Shown one piece after another: positions 18,127 through 25,600 of a DNA stretch of 64,000 nt. The notes beneath the pieces were generated by a model that was given only the letters and a program-made list of their open reading frames with translations, made no database searches and had not been told where the DNA came from. The position numbers were made by a program, and so were the translations under genes. Where the stretch lies: NCBI GenBank assembly GCA_028284045.1, contig JANQSN010000029.1, forward strand, positions 62,001 to 126,000, given 5' to 3'. This DNA is from Alphaproteobacteria bacterium. Lineage in GTDB: Bacteria > Pseudomonadota > Alphaproteobacteria > DSM-16000 > Inquilinaceae. Position 1 is the first letter of the stretch; the number at the start of each line of letters is the position of its first letter.

Positions 18127-18141
18127 TGTCGAAATCTGACA
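18127..18141. promoter_or_regulatory. Possible parDE operator
   Basis: An interrupted palindrome TGTC-N7-GACA in an AT-richer patch just upstream of parD. The position fits autoregulation by ParD, but the match is short and could be chance. Confidence 0.3.
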
Positions 18142-18189
18142 TTCCCGTACCTCTACGCCGTGGTGGTCCGGCGATCACCCCGGCGTCGA

Positions 18190-18257
18190 CGGGTAGGCCG
18201 AACCCACCCGCTCGGGCTGGGGCGAACCAACCCGTAAGAGTTCGCCCCGACTACCCG
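18190..18257 (+). ncRNA. Candidate structured leader upstream of serine-cycle operon
   Basis: A 68-nt element with a closing stem CGGGTAG/CTACCCG (18190-18196 with 18251-18257). It encloses a small CCCG-CT-CGGG hairpin and a perfect 9-bp stem GGGGCGAAC/GTTCGCCCC (18219-18227 with 18240-18248). Together they form a plausible three-way junction about 105 nt before the first small gene of the sga operon. It does not match a riboswitch I know. High GC content makes chance stems likely, so this is a candidate only. Confidence 0.35.
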
Positions 18258-18361
18258 TTCGCCTGTGTCGGTTGAGCGCGGCGTCGGTCATCTTCTCATC
18301 AAGAGTGGCGGACGACGAACCGCCGAGGCCGACCAAGACGACGCATGAGGGAGACCGCCCG

Positions 18362-18550
18362 ATGAACGCCCACACCACCGACACCACCGCCGCGGATGCC
18401 CGCCTGGACGCACTGATCGCCCGCATGAACCTGCTGTTCGGCACGCCCGCGGCGGAGCCGGCGACGGCCGACACCGGCACCCGCCCCGACCTGTTCGCCT
18501 TCCGCGACGCGATGACCGCGGTGGAGCGCGAGGTCTACGGCACCCGGTAA
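18362..18550 (+). CDS. Small protein preceding sga
   Basis: A 62-residue open frame preceded by GAGGGAGA at good spacing and ending 50 bp before sga. It starts MNAHTTDTTAADARLDALIARMNLLFG and ends FAFRDAMTAVEREVYGTR: two short helices joined by an Ala/Thr/Pro linker, no cysteines, no membrane segment. I do not recognise it. Its position and ribosome-binding site suggest it is a real gene co-transcribed with the serine-cycle genes. Confidence 0.6.
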   Translation: MNAHTTDTTAADARLDALIARMNLLFGTPAAEPATADTGTRPDLFAFRDAMTAVEREVYGTR

Positions 18551-18600
18551 CCGCCGCGCCGCCTTGCAGTCAAAGACCGTTTTCCGAGGACCTGTTCGTC

Positions 18601-19803
18601 ATGACCGAGCCGAAGCACCTGTTCATTCCGGGGCCGACCAATGTGCCCGACCGCATCCGCCGGGCGATGAACCTCGCCATGGAGGACATGCGCGCCTCGG
18701 ACTTCCCGGAACTGGTAATGCCGCTGTTCGCTGATCTGAAGCGGGTCTTCGGCACCGAGACGGGCCAGGTGTTCATCTACCCCTCCTCCGGCACCGGGGC
18801 TTGGGAAGCCGCGCTGACCAACACGCTGTCGCCCGGCGACAAGGTGATCAACGCCAGCCTCGGCCAGTTCTCCATGCTGTGGGGCAAGATGTGCCGCGAC
18901 CTCCGCCTGGATGTGGAGGATTGGGAGATCGATTGGGGCGAAGCCTTCCCGCTTGAGCGACTGGCGGAGCGGCTGGCAGCCGACAAGGCGCATGAGATCA
19001 AGGCCGTCCTGGTCTGCCACAACGAGACCGCGACCGGTGTCACCAGCGACGTTGCCGGCGTGCGCCGTGTGCTGGACGCCGCCGGCCATCCCGCGCTGCT
19101 GGCGGTCGACGGCGTCAGCTCCGTCGCGGCCATCGAGTTTCGCATGGACGACTGGGGCGTCGATCTCGCGGTGACCGGCTCGCAGAAGGGGCTGATGCTG
19201 CCCACCGGTCTCGGCATCATCGCGGTCAGCGAGAAGGCGATGGCGGCCACCAAGACCGCCGGCCTGACCCGCAGCTATTTCGACTTCGCCTGGCAGGCCA
19301 GTGCCAATGCCAGCGGGTACTTCCCCTACACGCCGGCAACGCTGCTGTTGCGGGGCTTGCGCGAAAGCCTCGACATGCTGTTCGAGGAGGGGTTGGAGGC
19401 GGTCCACGCCCGCCACCACCGGCTGGGCCGCGCGGTGCGCGCCGCGGTCGACGCCTGGGGCCTCGCCTGCTGTGCGCGCCGGCCGGAGATCGCCTCCGAC
19501 ACCGTCACCGCCATCATGGTCCCCGACCATATCGACGCGGGCGCGGTGATCCGCACCGCCTACACCAAGTACAACACCAGCTTCGGCGCCGGCCTGACCA
19601 AGGTCGCCGGCCGGCTGTTCCGCATCGGCCATCTGGGTAAGATGGACGAGGTGAAGATCATGTCGGGCCTGGCCGCGGCGGAGATGGCGATGCTGGACAG
19701 CGGCATCGCCATCCAGCCGGGCTCCGGCGTCGCCGCGGCGATGACCGCGCTGGGCGTCGGCGCAGCGGCCGCGACGGACCGGTCGGCCGGTCTCGCCGCC
19801 TAG
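18601..19803 (+). CDS. sga: Serine--glyoxylate aminotransferase
   Basis: PLP enzyme transferring the amino group of serine to glyoxylate, giving hydroxypyruvate and glycine, a core step of the serine cycle. The 400-residue protein begins in family style ([19 protein letters not shown]), has the cofactor-binding [13 protein letters not shown], the PLP lysine in [15 protein letters not shown] and the C-terminal [12 protein letters not shown]. The neighbours mtkA and mtkB, in the same order and strand, make the serine-cycle assignment much stronger than a generic alanine-glyoxylate transaminase. Confidence 0.95.
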   Translation: MTEPKHLFIPGPTNVPDRIRRAMNLAMEDMRASDFPELVMPLFADLKRVFGTETGQVFIYPSSGTGAWEAALTNTLSPGDKVINASLGQFSMLWGKMCRDLRLDVEDWEIDWGEAFPLERLAERLAADKAHEIKAVLVCHNETATGVTSDVAGVRRVLDAAGHPALLAVDGVSSVAAIEFRMDDWGVDLAVTGSQKGLMLPTGLGIIAVSEKAMAATKTAGLTRSYFDFAWQASANASGYFPYTPATLLLRGLRESLDMLFEEGLEAVHARHHRLGRAVRAAVDAWGLACCARRPEIASDTVTAIMVPDHIDAGAVIRTAYTKYNTSFGAGLTKVAGRLFRIGHLGKMDEVKIMSGLAAAEMAMLDSGIAIQPGSGVAAAMTALGVGAAAATDRSAGLAA

Positions 19804-19879
19804 AGGGCCGCGCGGCCGGTCCGCCCCCAGAGGCAGTCGACACCAGGGGCAATCGCAAGCGAGAGAGGGCGGTGGCCCC

Positions 19880-21064
19880 ATGGATATCCACGAATACCAG
19901 GCCAAGCAGATCCTGAGCAGCCAGTTCGGCCTGCCGGTGCCGCGCGGCGGCCTCGCCTACAGCCCGGAACAGGCGTCCTACCGGGCGCTGGAGATCGGCG
20001 GCGACTGCTGGGTGGTCAAGGCGCAGATCCATTCCGGCGCCCGCGGCCGGGCCGGCGGCGTGCGGATCTGCCGCTCGGAGACGGAGGTCTGGGACGCCGC
20101 GGCGGAGCTGTTCGGCAAGCGCTTGGTGACCCACCAGACCGGCCCGGCCGGCAAGGTCGTCTACCGCGTCTATGTTGAAGAGGCGGTGCCGATCGAGCGC
20201 GAGCTTTATCTCGGCCTCGTGCTCGACCGGCAGTCGGAGCGGGTGATGCTGGTGGCCTCGGCCGCCGGCGGCATGGAGATCGAAGAGATCTCCGATGCCG
20301 AACCGGACTCGCTGATCCGCTGCTCTGCCGATCCGGCGGTCGGCCTACAGGGGTTCCAGGCCCGCGAGATCGCCTTCGGCCTCGGCCTCGACACCGGCCA
20401 GATCGGCCAGATGAACGAGATCCTGCTGGGCTGCTACCGGGCGTTCCGCGACCTCGACGCGAATATGGTGGAGCTGAACCCGCTGGTGATCACCGATCGC
20501 GGCCGGCTGCTGGTGCTCGACGCCAAGATGAGCTTCGACGACAACGCGCTGTTCCGCCACCCGGCGATCTCGGAACTGCGCGACAAGTCCCAGGAGGACA
20601 AGCGCGAGACCTATGCCGCCGACCGCGGCCTCGCCTATGTCGGGCTCGACGGGGAAATCGGCTGCATCGTCAACGGCGCCGGGCTGGCCATGGCGACGCT
20701 GGACATGATCAAGCTGGCCGGCGGGGATGCCGCCAACTTCCTCGACATCGGCGGCGGGGCGGCGCCGGACCGGGTGGTCAAGGCGTTCAAATGCGTGCTG
20801 ACCGACCCCAAGGTGAAGGTCGTGCTGGTCAACATCTTCGCCGGCATCAACCGCTGCGACTGGGTCGCGGAAGGTGTGGTCAAGGCGGTGCGGGAACTGA
20901 AGCTGGACCTGCCGATCGTCGTCCGGCTGGCCGGCACGCATGTCGCGGAAGGCCAAAAAATCCTGCAGGAAAGCGGCCTGCCGCTGGGCGTGGCGACGAC
21001 GCTGGCCGACGCCGCGGCGCTGTCCGTCGCCGCCTGGCGCGACACGATCCGGCTGTCCGCCTGA
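19880..21064 (+). CDS. mtkA: Malate--CoA ligase (malate thiokinase) beta subunit
   Basis: SucC-like ATP-grasp subunit that, with MtkB, makes malyl-CoA from malate, CoA and ATP in the serine cycle. The 394-residue protein shows [61 protein letters not shown] and [14 protein letters not shown]. The sequence alone would also fit succinyl-CoA synthetase; the position right after sga and the pairing with a MtkB-like subunit favour malate thiokinase. It lies 76 bp after sga. Confidence 0.9.
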   Translation: MDIHEYQAKQILSSQFGLPVPRGGLAYSPEQASYRALEIGGDCWVVKAQIHSGARGRAGGVRICRSETEVWDAAAELFGKRLVTHQTGPAGKVVYRVYVEEAVPIERELYLGLVLDRQSERVMLVASAAGGMEIEEISDAEPDSLIRCSADPAVGLQGFQAREIAFGLGLDTGQIGQMNEILLGCYRAFRDLDANMVELNPLVITDRGRLLVLDAKMSFDDNALFRHPAISELRDKSQEDKRETYAADRGLAYVGLDGEIGCIVNGAGLAMATLDMIKLAGGDAANFLDIGGGAAPDRVVKAFKCVLTDPKVKVVLVNIFAGINRCDWVAEGVVKAVRELKLDLPIVVRLAGTHVAEGQKILQESGLPLGVATTLADAAALSVAAWRDTIRLSA

Positions 21065-21101
21065 ACGCGCGCACGGCACGAGAAGGGCGAGACCCGCACC
21101 C

Positions 21102-21998
21102 ATGGCCATTCTGCTCGACCGCAGCAACCGGGTCCTGATCCAGGGCTTCACCGGCCGCATCGGCAGCTTCCACGCCGAACAGATGATCGCCTACGGCACC
21201 AATGTCGTCGGCGGCGTCACGCCCGGCAAAGGCGGCACGCAGCATCTCGACCGGCCGGTGTTCAACACCGTGCGCGGCGCGGTGGCCGAGACGCAAGCCG
21301 ATACCGCCGTCATCTTCGTGCCGCCGCCGTTTGCCGCCGACGCCATCATGGAGGCGGCGGACGCCGGCATCCGCCTGGCGATCTGCATCACCGACGGCAT
21401 CCCCGCCCAGGACATGATGGGGGTGAAGCGCTTCATGCGGCGCTACCCGCGCGCCAACCGGATGACGCTGATCGGGCCGAACTGTGCCGGCATCATCTCG
21501 CCGGGCCAGGCGCTGGCCGGCATCATGCCGGACCAGATCTACCGCGAAGGCCGGGTCGGCATCGTCGGCCGCTCCGGCACGCTGGGCTATGAGGCGGCGA
21601 GCCAGATGCAGGCGCTCGGCATCGGCGTGTCGACCAGCGTCGGCATCGGCGGCGACCCGATCAACGGCTCGTCCTTCCGCGATATCCTGGAGCGGTTCCA
21701 GACCGATCCCGACACCGACGCGGTGATGATGATCGGCGAGATCGGCGGCCCGCAGGAAGCCGAGGCCGCGGCCTATATCCAGGCGCGCATGACCAAGCCG
21801 GTGGTGGCCTATGTCGCCGGGCTGTCGGCGCCGAAGGGCCGGCGGATGGGCCATGCCGGCGCCATCATCACCGCCTTCGGCGAGAGCGCGCATGAGAAGG
21901 TCGAGGCGCTGGGCCGCGCCGGCGTCACCATCGCCCCGAACCCGTCGGTGATGGGCGAGACCATGGCCAAGGTGCTGCACACGCCCCGCGCCGCCTGA
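21102..21998 (+). CDS. mtkB: Malate--CoA ligase (malate thiokinase) alpha subunit
   Basis: SucD-like CoA-binding subunit of 298 residues. Motifs: VLIQGFTGRIGSFHAEQM at the N-terminal Rossmann fold, IGPNCAGIISPGQALAGIMP, GIVGRSGTLGYEAASQ and the phosphohistidine segment RRMGHAGAIITAF. ATG 21102 (MAILLDRSN) is selected; the frame is open further upstream inside mtkA without homology. The downstream steps (malyl-CoA lyase, PEP carboxylase, hydroxypyruvate reductase) are not in this window. Confidence 0.92.
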   Translation: MAILLDRSNRVLIQGFTGRIGSFHAEQMIAYGTNVVGGVTPGKGGTQHLDRPVFNTVRGAVAETQADTAVIFVPPPFAADAIMEAADAGIRLAICITDGIPAQDMMGVKRFMRRYPRANRMTLIGPNCAGIISPGQALAGIMPDQIYREGRVGIVGRSGTLGYEAASQMQALGIGVSTSVGIGGDPINGSSFRDILERFQTDPDTDAVMMIGEIGGPQEAEAAAYIQARMTKPVVAYVAGLSAPKGRRMGHAGAIITAFGESAHEKVEALGRAGVTIAPNPSVMGETMAKVLHTPRAA

Positions 21999-22034
21999 CG
22001 CCGGACGGGGCCGGCACCGCCGATGCGCCGATGG

Positions 22035-22244
22035 TCAGGCGGCGGGCCGCTCGACCTCCGCCGGGGCTGCCGGCATCGCCGCCGCCTCGACGGCCGGCTC
22101 GGGCTCGGCCGCGGCCGCTTCGGCCCGCCGGCGCTCGGCGATCTTCTCGCCCAGCCGCAGCCCCTTTTGGATCTGTACGACGAACAGCACGATCAGCGCG
22201 ATCTTCACCAGGACGAAGCCGCCGACCAGGAGATAGGCGTCCAT
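22035..22244 (-). CDS. Small one-helix membrane protein (paralogue 1)
   Basis: 69 residues from ATG 22244, with AAGGAGA at ideal spacing. One transmembrane helix (YLLVGGFVLVKIALIVLFVV) is followed by a basic amphipathic stretch (QKGLRLGEKIAERRRAEAAAA) and an Ala/Pro/Glu tail. Topology is probably N-out/C-in. It is very similar in plan, and partly in sequence, to the protein at 22435-22623. No known family; convergent with mtkB. Confidence 0.6.
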   Translation of the reverse strand: MDAYLLVGGFVLVKIALIVLFVVQIQKGLRLGEKIAERRRAEAAAAEPEPAVEAAAMPAAPAEVERPAA

Positions 22245-22329
22245 GTGCTTGGTCTCCTTCCTGCAGATGGGGGACCGACGGATGGGGCCGCGTGTGCTGC
22301 GGCAACCCAGGCGCCCTACCCCTTCACGT

Positions 22330-22351
22330 CGTTCCCGCGAAAACGGGAACC
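22330..22351. repeat. REP-like palindrome
   Basis: GTTCCCG (22331-22337) and CGGGAAC (22344-22350) form a 7-bp stem with a GAAAA-type loop, flanked by CGTC and CTCC. This resembles the dispersed intergenic palindromes with a TTCCCGCGAAAGCGGGAA core seen in many proteobacterial genomes. It lies between the two small membrane-protein genes. Confidence 0.5.
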
Positions 22352-22434
22352 TCCCGGGCAAGCGGTGGGAGACCGCCGCCTTCGCGGCGGTGACGCGCAT
22401 TGGGCGGGGTCGACACCCTGCGACCGCCAGAACC

Positions 22435-22623
22435 TCAGGCCGACGGCTGGTCCCGCGTGTCGCCCGGGACAGCCTGTGACGAGGCTTCGGCGGCCGCCTC
22501 TGCCGCCTTGCGCTCGTCGATACGCTTGTTCAGGCGATGGAGCCCTTTCACCATATACCGGAACACGAAATACAAGATCAGCAATTCGACGACGGTGACG
22601 CCCAGGAACAGCCACATGCTCAC
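22435..22623 (-). CDS. Small one-helix membrane protein (paralogue 2)
   Basis: About 62 residues from GTG 22623, with GGGAGG 10 nt upstream; ATG 22617 is the alternative start. One transmembrane helix (LFLGVTVVELLILYFVFRYM) is followed by a basic segment (KGLHRLNKRIDERKAAEAAAE) and an acidic tail. The KGL-x-L-x-K-x-I-x-E-R-x-x-A-E-A-A-A pattern is shared with the protein at 22035-22244, suggesting duplication. Unknown function. Confidence 0.55.
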   Translation of the reverse strand: MSMWLFLGVTVVELLILYFVFRYMVKGLHRLNKRIDERKAAEAAAEASSQAVPGDTRDQPSA

Positions 22624-22645
22624 GGCCCGATATCCTCCCTGAAGA

Positions 22646-22831
22646 TCAGGCGCGTATCTTCGTCGACGCTGACGCGCCTGCCAAGTTGATCGGGACCGCG
22701 ATTTCCCCGACCGTGACGACGCTGAGGAAGGTGTTCGCCGGTGCCAGCGACTGCACCGCCTGCTTGACCGTTGGGGATCCCCTGGGATGGCGAATTTGCG
22801 AGATGACACAGGTATCGATCAGAACCCTCAC
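22646..22831 (-). pseudogene. Truncated VapC-like PIN-domain toxin
   Basis: The N-terminal half of a PIN-domain RNase toxin is clear: MRVLIDTCVISQIRHPRGSP with the first catalytic Asp, then FLSVVTVGEI with the conserved Glu. After about 48 residues the homology ends and the frame stops at 61 residues, about half the usual ~135. The C-terminal acidic residues needed for Mg binding are missing, so the toxin is almost certainly inactive. It overlaps the antitoxin gene by 4 bp, as in intact modules. Confidence 0.75.
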
Positions 22832-23067
22832 AACGCGACATCTCGCAGCGGTGTCCGATCGCGCCTGAGATCGACGTCTTCGAGCGACTCTCCACTCATC
22901 AGATACGCAATGAAATCGGGTTCCTCGCCGGCGAGGTCCCGATATGCCTGCTCGGCAACGACGATCACGGCGTCATCGCGCCGGCTGATCCGCTGCGGCC
23001 CCTCCGACAATGCCAGCCGGACGACTTCGCTCAGCCGGTTCTTTGCCTCTGCGAGTCGCCAGTCCAT
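22828..23067 (-). CDS. Phd/YefM-family antitoxin
   Basis: 79 residues in the Phd/YefM style: MDWRLAEAKNRLSEVVRLALSEGPQRISRRDDAVIVVAEQAYRDL is the DNA-binding N-terminal fold, followed by the acidic toxin-binding tail (DFIAYLMSGESLEDVDLRRD). It should repress its own operon. Its partner toxin gene downstream is truncated, so it may survive as a solitary antitoxin or transcriptional repressor. Base composition is less GC-rich than the neighbourhood. Confidence 0.85.
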   Translation of the reverse strand: MDWRLAEAKNRLSEVVRLALSEGPQRISRRDDAVIVVAEQAYRDLAGEEPDFIAYLMSGESLEDVDLRRDRTPLRDVAL

Positions 23068-23091
23068 GGGCTTCCTCCAGCACCAAATAGT

Positions 23092-23110
23092 CTAGATTAG
23101 CTAGATCTAG
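23092..23110. promoter_or_regulatory. Probable antitoxin operator
   Basis: Two adjoining CTAG-bounded sequences, CTAGATTAG and the perfect palindrome CTAGATCTAG, sit 25-43 bp upstream of the Phd-type antitoxin start in an AT-rich patch that contrasts with the genome. The placement is typical for the autoregulatory site of Phd-like proteins. Confidence 0.5.
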
Positions 23111-23177
23111 CGACAGGCCGACGGACCGGTCAAGCGCGCGCCCATGGCCCGGCGTATCCGCCAGGCTTCAAGGGCGC

Positions 23178-23630
23178 CTAGTCCAGCAGGTGATCGCGGA
23201 TCGCCTGCAGGCGCGCGCGGTCGTCGGTGGGCAGGGCCTCGGTCCAGGCCGCCTCGTCGCCGGCTTCGGGCAGGATGTGGCCGAACTCGACCATGGCGGC
23301 GGCCGGCAGCTCCGAGAGGTAGACCCACACGGCGAAACGGTCGACGCCGGCGGCCGCCGCCACATCGGCGGTCAACTGGCGGATCAGCGCCTTGCGGTCG
23401 ACGGCGCTGCGCCCGGCGCGGATGCGGCCGTAGAGGAAGACATGGTCATGCGCCAGGGGCACACCGCCGACGAAATGGTCGCCGGCCGCCACTTCCCGGA
23501 AGATCACCTGGGCGAAATGGGTCGGGGCGCCGGTGATCTCCGAATGCGCCAGCGTCACCGCCCGGGCGATCGCCGCCTTCTGCTCTCGGTCCAAAAGACC
23601 GGCGGCGGCGGTGCAGGTGTAGGTCGGCAT
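23178..23630 (-). CDS. Tautomerase of the cis-3-chloroacrylate dehalogenase family
   Basis: The 150-residue protein begins MPTYTC, so Met removal exposes the catalytic Pro1 of the tautomerase superfamily. It is full length for the cis-CaaD group and, counted from Pro1, carries His28, Arg70, Arg73, Tyr103 and Glu114, the complete set used by cis-CaaD. The context GRIRAGRS, WVYLSELPAAAMVEFG and GHILPEAGDE matches the family. Relatives such as Cg10062 keep these residues but are poor dehalogenases, so the natural substrate could be another 3-carbon acid. Downstream of the DUF1348 and cyanase genes on the same strand. Confidence 0.82.
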   Translation of the reverse strand: MPTYTCTAAAGLLDREQKAAIARAVTLAHSEITGAPTHFAQVIFREVAAGDHFVGGVPLAHDHVFLYGRIRAGRSAVDRKALIRQLTADVAAAAGVDRFAVWVYLSELPAAAMVEFGHILPEAGDEAAWTEALPTDDRARLQAIRDHLLD

Positions 23631-23697
23631 GGACGACCCTCCCGACGCGTGCGGCGCCTTCGGCGCTCAGCCCCCTACCCTACCACAGTCGGCTGCC

Positions 23698-24165
23698 TCA
23701 CCACGGCACATCCGGCATCTCCGCCTCACCCTCCGGCCGGGGACCCGGGGCGGGCCAGCGGAAGGCGCGCTCGGCCTCGGCGATCGCCACATCGTTGATG
23801 CTGGCCTCGCGGCGGCGCATCAGGCCGCTGTCGTCGAATGCCCAGTTCTCGTTGCCGTAGGACCGCCACCACTGGCCGTCGGCATCGTGCCATTCGTAGC
23901 GGAAGCGCACGGCGATGCGGTCGCCGCGGAAAGCGTGCAGGTTCTTCACCAGGCGGTAGTCCCGCTCCTTCGCCCATTTGCGGGTCAAGAAGGCAACGAT
24001 CTCCGCCCGGCCCCGCAGAAACTCCGAGCGATTGCGCCACACGCTGTCTTGCGTGTAGGCAGCCGCCACCCGTTCCGGGTCACGGGTGTTCCAGGCGTCT
24101 TCCGCCAAGCGCACCTTATGGCGGGCGGCCGCCTCGTCGAAGGGCGGCAGCGGCGGGCGGATCAC
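23698..24165 (-). CDS. DUF1348 / NTF2-like protein
   Basis: A 155-residue SnoaL/NTF2-fold protein of the DUF1348 group: [69 protein letters not shown] and [23 protein letters not shown] are the characteristic blocks. No enzymatic role is established for this family. It lies 16 bp downstream of cynS and likely belongs to the same transcript. Confidence 0.85.
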   Translation of the reverse strand: MIRPPLPPFDEAAARHKVRLAEDAWNTRDPERVAAAYTQDSVWRNRSEFLRGRAEIVAFLTRKWAKERDYRLVKNLHAFRGDRIAVRFRYEWHDADGQWWRSYGNENWAFDDSGLMRRREASINDVAIAEAERAFRWPAPGPRPEGEAEMPDVPW

Positions 24166-24181
24166 CGGAGACTCCGCACGC

Positions 24182-24652
24182 TCACCAGCTCGCGTACTTC
24201 AGGAACTTGCCGGTCATCTCGACCTTGACGCGGTCGCCCTTGTCGTGGGGCACGCGGGAGATTTCCATGTCGAAGTCGATGGCGCTCATGATGCCGTCGC
24301 CGAACTCTTCATGGATCAGCGCCTTGATTGTCGGCCCGTAGACCGCGACGATCTCGTAGAGGCGGTAGATGCAGGGATCGGTGGGGACGGCCTGCGTCCA
24401 TTCCTTGGTCGGCGGCTCGGCCAGCACCACGGCGGCCTCCTGCGGCAGGCCCATGACCTCGACGAAGCGGGCGGCCTTGTCCGGCGGCATGGAGTTCATG
24501 CCCATCGCCGCGGAATGCGTCCATACCGGCGACATGCCGATCTTCCGGGCGATCTCCTGCCAGCTCATGCCGGTCTGCTTCTTGCGCGACAGCGCCATGG
24601 CGGCGACGTCGTCCTTGCCCATCATCGGCTCGACGAAGGTGGTTTGGGTCAT
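24182..24652 (-). CDS. cynS: Cyanate hydratase (cyanase)
   Basis: Decomposes cyanate with bicarbonate to ammonia and CO2 via carbamate. The 156-residue protein has the N-terminal helical domain and the C-terminal active-site domain; Arg97, Glu100 and Ser123 (in [13 protein letters not shown] and [10 protein letters not shown]) correspond to the E. coli catalytic Arg96, Glu99 and Ser122. It sits directly downstream of the remains of a nitrate/cyanate-type ABC transporter, which would have supplied cyanate. The enzyme itself looks intact. Confidence 0.96.
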   Translation of the reverse strand: MTQTTFVEPMMGKDDVAAMALSRKKQTGMSWQEIARKIGMSPVWTHSAAMGMNSMPPDKAARFVEVMGLPQEAAVVLAEPPTKEWTQAVPTDPCIYRLYEIVAVYGPTIKALIHEEFGDGIMSAIDFDMEISRVPHDKGDRVKVEMTGKFLKYASW

Positions 24653-24672
24653 CGGTCAGGCCTCCCTGGTTC

Positions 24673-25050
24673 TCAAACGGCGTAGAGCGTGCGCGGCGAG
24701 TCCGCCGGGGCTTCGGTCTCGCCCGGCGGAGGTGCGTCGGCGACCGGCGCCCCGTCGGCGGCGAAGCGAACCGGGCGCGGTCCCCCCGGGGCCTTCGGCG
24801 TCGGCCGGCCGCCATGGGCGTTGGCGCGCCGCGCCAGAAACTGCACCAGATGGTTGCGGATCGGGTAGTAGCGCGGATCCTCCACGATCTCCGCGCGCGA
24901 CCGCGGCCGGTCGATCGGGATCTCCACCGACTCCGCGACCTGGGCGTAGGGCCCGTTGGTCATCAAGAGGATGCGGTCGGCGAGATAGATCGCCTCGTCG
25001 ACGTCATGGGTGATCATGAAGACGGTCTGATGCGTCTCGCCCCAGCTCAT
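24673..25050 (-). pseudogene. ABC transporter ATPase, C-terminal remnant (Cyn/NrtD type)
   Basis: Only the last part of an NrtD/CynD-like ATPase is present: GETHQTVFMITHDVDEAIYLADRILLMTNGPYAQVAE carries the H-loop, followed by EIPIDRPRSRAEIVEDPRYYPIRNHLVQFL. Walker A, the signature motif and Walker B are all absent, about 190 residues short. The fragment begins exactly where the permease gene loses homology, in another frame, so one deletion removed the end of the permease and most of the ATPase. It cannot power transport. Confidence 0.85.
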
Positions 25051-25600
25051 GGGTGCGCGCGACGTTCAGCCAGTCGCGCCGCACGCTGGCGACGCCGAAG
25101 GCGGTGTTGATCAGCATCGGCCAGACCGAGCAGATGAAGATCACGAAGATCGCCGAGGCCTGGCTGTCCTTGATGACGAACAGCGCCAGCGGCATCCACG
25201 CGAGCGGCGAGATCGGCCGCAGCACCTGGATGAACGGGTCGAGCGCCCGATGCATCAGCGGCGACATGCCGATCAGGAAGCCCAGCGGAATGGCGATCAG
25301 TGCCGCCAGCAGGTAGCCCGACAAAACCCGGTAGAGCGAGTAGCCGATCTGGATGCCGATGCCCTTGTCGTTGGGACCGGCGTCGTAGAACGGGTCGCTC
25401 AGCTCCTCCCAGGCGCGGGTCGCCACCTCCGACGGCGGCGGCACGCCGGCCGAGGGTGCCGCGGCCCCGGTCAGCAGCTCGTACTCCGATAGCTCGCCGG
25501 TCGCCGTCTCTTGCGAGATCGACAGCTCCCAGACGAACAGGGTGCCGGCCAGCAGCAGGACCGACAGGACCGCCGCGCGCCAGGTGAGAGACAGGCTCAT
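25004..25600 (-). pseudogene. ABC transporter permease, truncated (Cyn/NrtB type)
   Basis: The N-terminal two thirds of an NrtB/CynB-like permease is clear: an N-terminal membrane anchor, LYRVLSGYLLAALIAIPLGFLIG, VLRPISPLAWMPLALFVIK and SVWPMLINTAFGVASVRRDWLNVAR. Right after this conserved segment the frame enters unrelated residues (THELGRDASDRLHDHP) and stops at 198 residues instead of about 280-300. The EAA-loop end and final helices are lost. The start overlaps the binding-protein stop by 4 bp. Confidence 0.85.

Noticed and set aside
22250-22434. CRISPR or IS end between the two small membrane-protein genes
   Set aside because: Only a single short palindrome of REP type is present, with no spacer array, terminal inverted repeats or transposase.
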